Origin: Desulfuromonas sp964536375
Lineage (GTDB): Bacteria > Desulfobacterota > Desulfuromonadia > Desulfuromonadales > Desulfuromonadaceae
Direction of reading: 5' to 3'
Length of the DNA: 45,409 nt
NCBI GenBank assembly: GCA_964536375.1
Contig: CAZHXF010000018.1
Coordinates: 1-45,409 of the forward strand
Shown: positions 43,688 to 45,409 of the stretch, piece after piece
Layout of the letters: the number at the start of each line of letters is the position of its first letter
Numbering within the stretch: position 1 is the first letter of the stretch
Notes under the pieces: model-generated
The model's input: the letters and a program-made list of their open reading frames with translations, nothing else
Database searches by the model: none
What the model was told of the DNA's origin: nothing
Made by a program: the position numbers and the translations under genes

Positions 43688-45409
43688 TCAACTGAAGCGT
43701 TTCTTCACCCCACGCTGAGGCACAGCAACAAGTGGATCATCAGGCCACGGATGCTTCGGATAGCGCCCCTTGAGTTCTTTTTTAATTTCGGGGTAAGTGT
43801 TACGCCAGAAACTAGCCAGATCACGTGTCACTTGCAGTGGTCGCCGCGCCGGTGACAGTAGATGCACGGTTAACGCGATCCCCCCGGCGGCAATGGTCGG
43901 ACTGACTTGCCAACCGAACAGTTCCTGCAATTTGACAGCTAACACCGGCTGATCGCAATCGCTGTAATCAATGGTGACATTGGAACCACTCGGAACCTTA
44001 ACGCGCACTGGTGCCAGCTGATCCAGTAATTGTTGTTGCTGCCAATTCAAGCGGCTGCGTAACGCTTCATACACGTCAACTTTGCCCAACGCAACCATAG
44101 TGGTCACACCATTCAACCATGGTGCCAACCACTCATCAAGCTCATTCAGCAACTGTTCATCTGCGAAAGATGGCCAATCTGGCACATTGGCATGGTTAGC
44201 CACAAGGCGCGCCCGCTGTAACCACTGACGACATGCCACACTCCAATTAAGCCGCTGCAACCCCAGGCGCTGGATTTGCGCAATGACCAGCGGCAACGCC
44301 TGTGCCGCATCAACTCGTTGCGGGCGCTGCACCACAATCAACGCCCCCAAGCGCCGACACTGGCGCGCCACCACCCGTTGCTCACCATCATGCCAGAACA
44401 GATCGTCCTGCCACGGCAGTTGCTCGTCAAAATGACGAATAATCTGTTCGCGCGTCAATGCCGAGCCAAGGTGAATCAGCGCTTCGCCAGTGCCACCAGT
44501 TTGATATTGAATCTTTGCTGCCACCAGCCATTGTGGCGATCCTAACTGGCTGCGCGGTGACAACTGCACCCCCGCACCACTGCGCAACTGATACTGATGC
44601 TGGCTGTCACCACGGCGCTGGGCCATCCGATCAGGGAAGGCTGCAAGCAACAATTCGCCAACAGTGTCTACAGTCCCCGCACACCCAGGTTGCGATTTAA
44701 GGTGCACGCGGCGTAATAACTGATCAAGGCTGCGCTGGCACTGAGCCATACTGCGTTCACGGCTGTGCGCCCGCCGTGCTGTATGCCAATACTCAAGGCG
44801 ATCCATGATATCGCTATCGGTACTCTGTGTTTGGTAAGTGACAGGTAAAAAATCGGGTTCTTCGAGAATGATGGAGATCTCACAGGCAAGCACTTTTTCT
44901 TGTACGCTGCGTGCGCTCACCACCATCGCAGCCAAACGAGGATGTAGGGGCAATGCTGCCATCTGCTTGCCCATAGCAGTTATCTGCCCACGGGCATCCA
45001 ACGCCCCCAGCAGGGTGAGCAAGCGGGTTGCGGCCTGCAAGTGCGCCTGGGGTGGACGATCTAACCACACCAATTGCTCTGCATCGGCAAGCCCCCATAG
45101 CGCCAGTTCAAGCGCCAGAGCAGTCAAATCGCAACAACTGATTTCAGCAGGGGCATAGAGCTGGAGTGCTTGCTGTGTCGCTTCACTCCACAAACGATAG
45201 CAGTGTCCTGCCTGCACCCGACCCGCGCGCCCAGCACGCTGAATTGAGCTGGCAACTGAAATATGCCGCGTCACCAGACCATCCATGCCACTGGCGGGAT
45301 CAAACAGCAAGCGCCGCTCCAAACCAGAATCGATCACCACCCCAATACCAGCGATGGTCAAACTGGTTTCGGCAATATTGGTCGCCAATACCACTTTGCG
45401 GACTTTGTG
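43688..45409 (-). CDS. hrpB: ATP-dependent helicase HrpB, C-terminal part (cut by window edge)
   Basis: This is a DEAH-box helicase of the HrpB type. The frame is open to the right edge, so the N-terminal nucleotide-binding domain is outside the window. Visible are ATNIAETSLTI (motif V area) and QRAGRAGR (motif VI), the HA2-like region, and the long HrpB-specific C-terminal domain ending in QRGVKKRFS, with the family segment KGRYPKHPWPDDPL. HrpB may act on RNA, but its role in most bacteria is not defined. It has 574 visible codons of the usual 800 or so. Confidence 0.95.
   Translation of the reverse strand, partial: HKVRKVVLATNIAETSLTIAGIGVVIDSGLERRLLFDPASGMDGLVTRHISVASSIQRAGRAGRVQAGHCYRLWSEATQQALQLYAPAEISCCDLTALALELALWGLADAEQLVWLDRPPQAHLQAATRLLTLLGALDARGQITAMGKQMAALPLHPRLAAMVVSARSVQEKVLACEISIILEEPDFLPVTYQTQSTDSDIMDRLEYWHTARRAHSRERSMAQCQRSLDQLLRRVHLKSQPGCAGTVDTVGELLLAAFPDRMAQRRGDSQHQYQLRSGAGVQLSPRSQLGSPQWLVAAKIQYQTGGTGEALIHLGSALTREQIIRHFDEQLPWQDDLFWHDGEQRVVARQCRRLGALIVVQRPQRVDAAQALPLVIAQIQRLGLQRLNWSVACRQWLQRARLVANHANVPDWPSFADEQLLNELDEWLAPWLNGVTTMVALGKVDVYEALRSRLNWQQQQLLDQLAPVRVKVPSGSNVTIDYSDCDQPVLAVKLQELFGWQVSPTIAAGGIALTVHLLSPARRPLQVTRDLASFWRNTYPEIKKELKGRYPKHPWPDDPLVAVPQRGVKKRFS

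Overview
The window looks like part of a gammaproteobacterial chromosome. It carries gamma-type housekeeping and envelope genes (guaB-guaA, miaB, slyX, ygjP, hrpB, and a ycfL-lpoB neighbourhood), but I cannot name a genus. The mix of a TsdA-like thiosulfate dehydrogenase, a SulP anion transporter and a sensory diguanylate cyclase would suit a free-living bacterium of water or sediment. No tRNA, rRNA or CRISPR array was seen.

Layout. (1) 0-11 kb: core genes, mostly on the minus strand: guaA, guaB, an M42 aminopeptidase, miaB, a PH-domain membrane protein, a Sir2-type deacylase (plus strand), a YihY-type membrane protein, a patatin-like lipase, slyX and an EVE-domain protein. (2) 11-17 kb: a tripartite RND efflux operon (adaptor, pump, TolC-like channel). 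(3) 17-32 kb: an accessory region of widely spaced genes and repeats. It holds a YhaV-type toxin coupled to a TPR protein instead of the usual PrlF antitoxin, a SulP transporter, a secreted CsgG-like protein, an M99 peptidoglycan carboxypeptidase, an unknown secreted protein, SelO, a diguanylate cyclase, a ferredoxin and YgjP. Two decayed REP-associated transposase (RAYT) genes and a GGDEF fossil lie between them. (4) 32-35 kb: a SAP-like small protein, then an operon of TsdA, a di-heme peroxidase and a pentapeptide-repeat protein. (5) 35-43 kb: a six-gene minus-strand operon of exported proteins: a FlgT/CsgG-like protein, a 908-residue protein with three such modules, a COG3014-like protein, YcfL, LpoB and a CsgG-PEGA protein. 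(6) The right edge: a DksA/TraR-type zinc protein and a partial hrpB.

Two repeat families stand out. One is a 155-bp MITE-like element with about 24-bp inverted ends. It occurs in five complete copies plus one cut by the left edge. Four of the five complete copies are flanked by 8-bp direct repeats that match at 7 or 8 positions. The other is a 290-bp repeat with hairpins, one of which shows compensatory base changes between its two long copies. Both long copies end about 45 bp beyond the 3' end of a minus-strand gene.

The best candidates for undescribed biology are the CsgG/FlgT/LpoB envelope operon, with five copies of one module in three proteins, and the TPR-YhaV pair.
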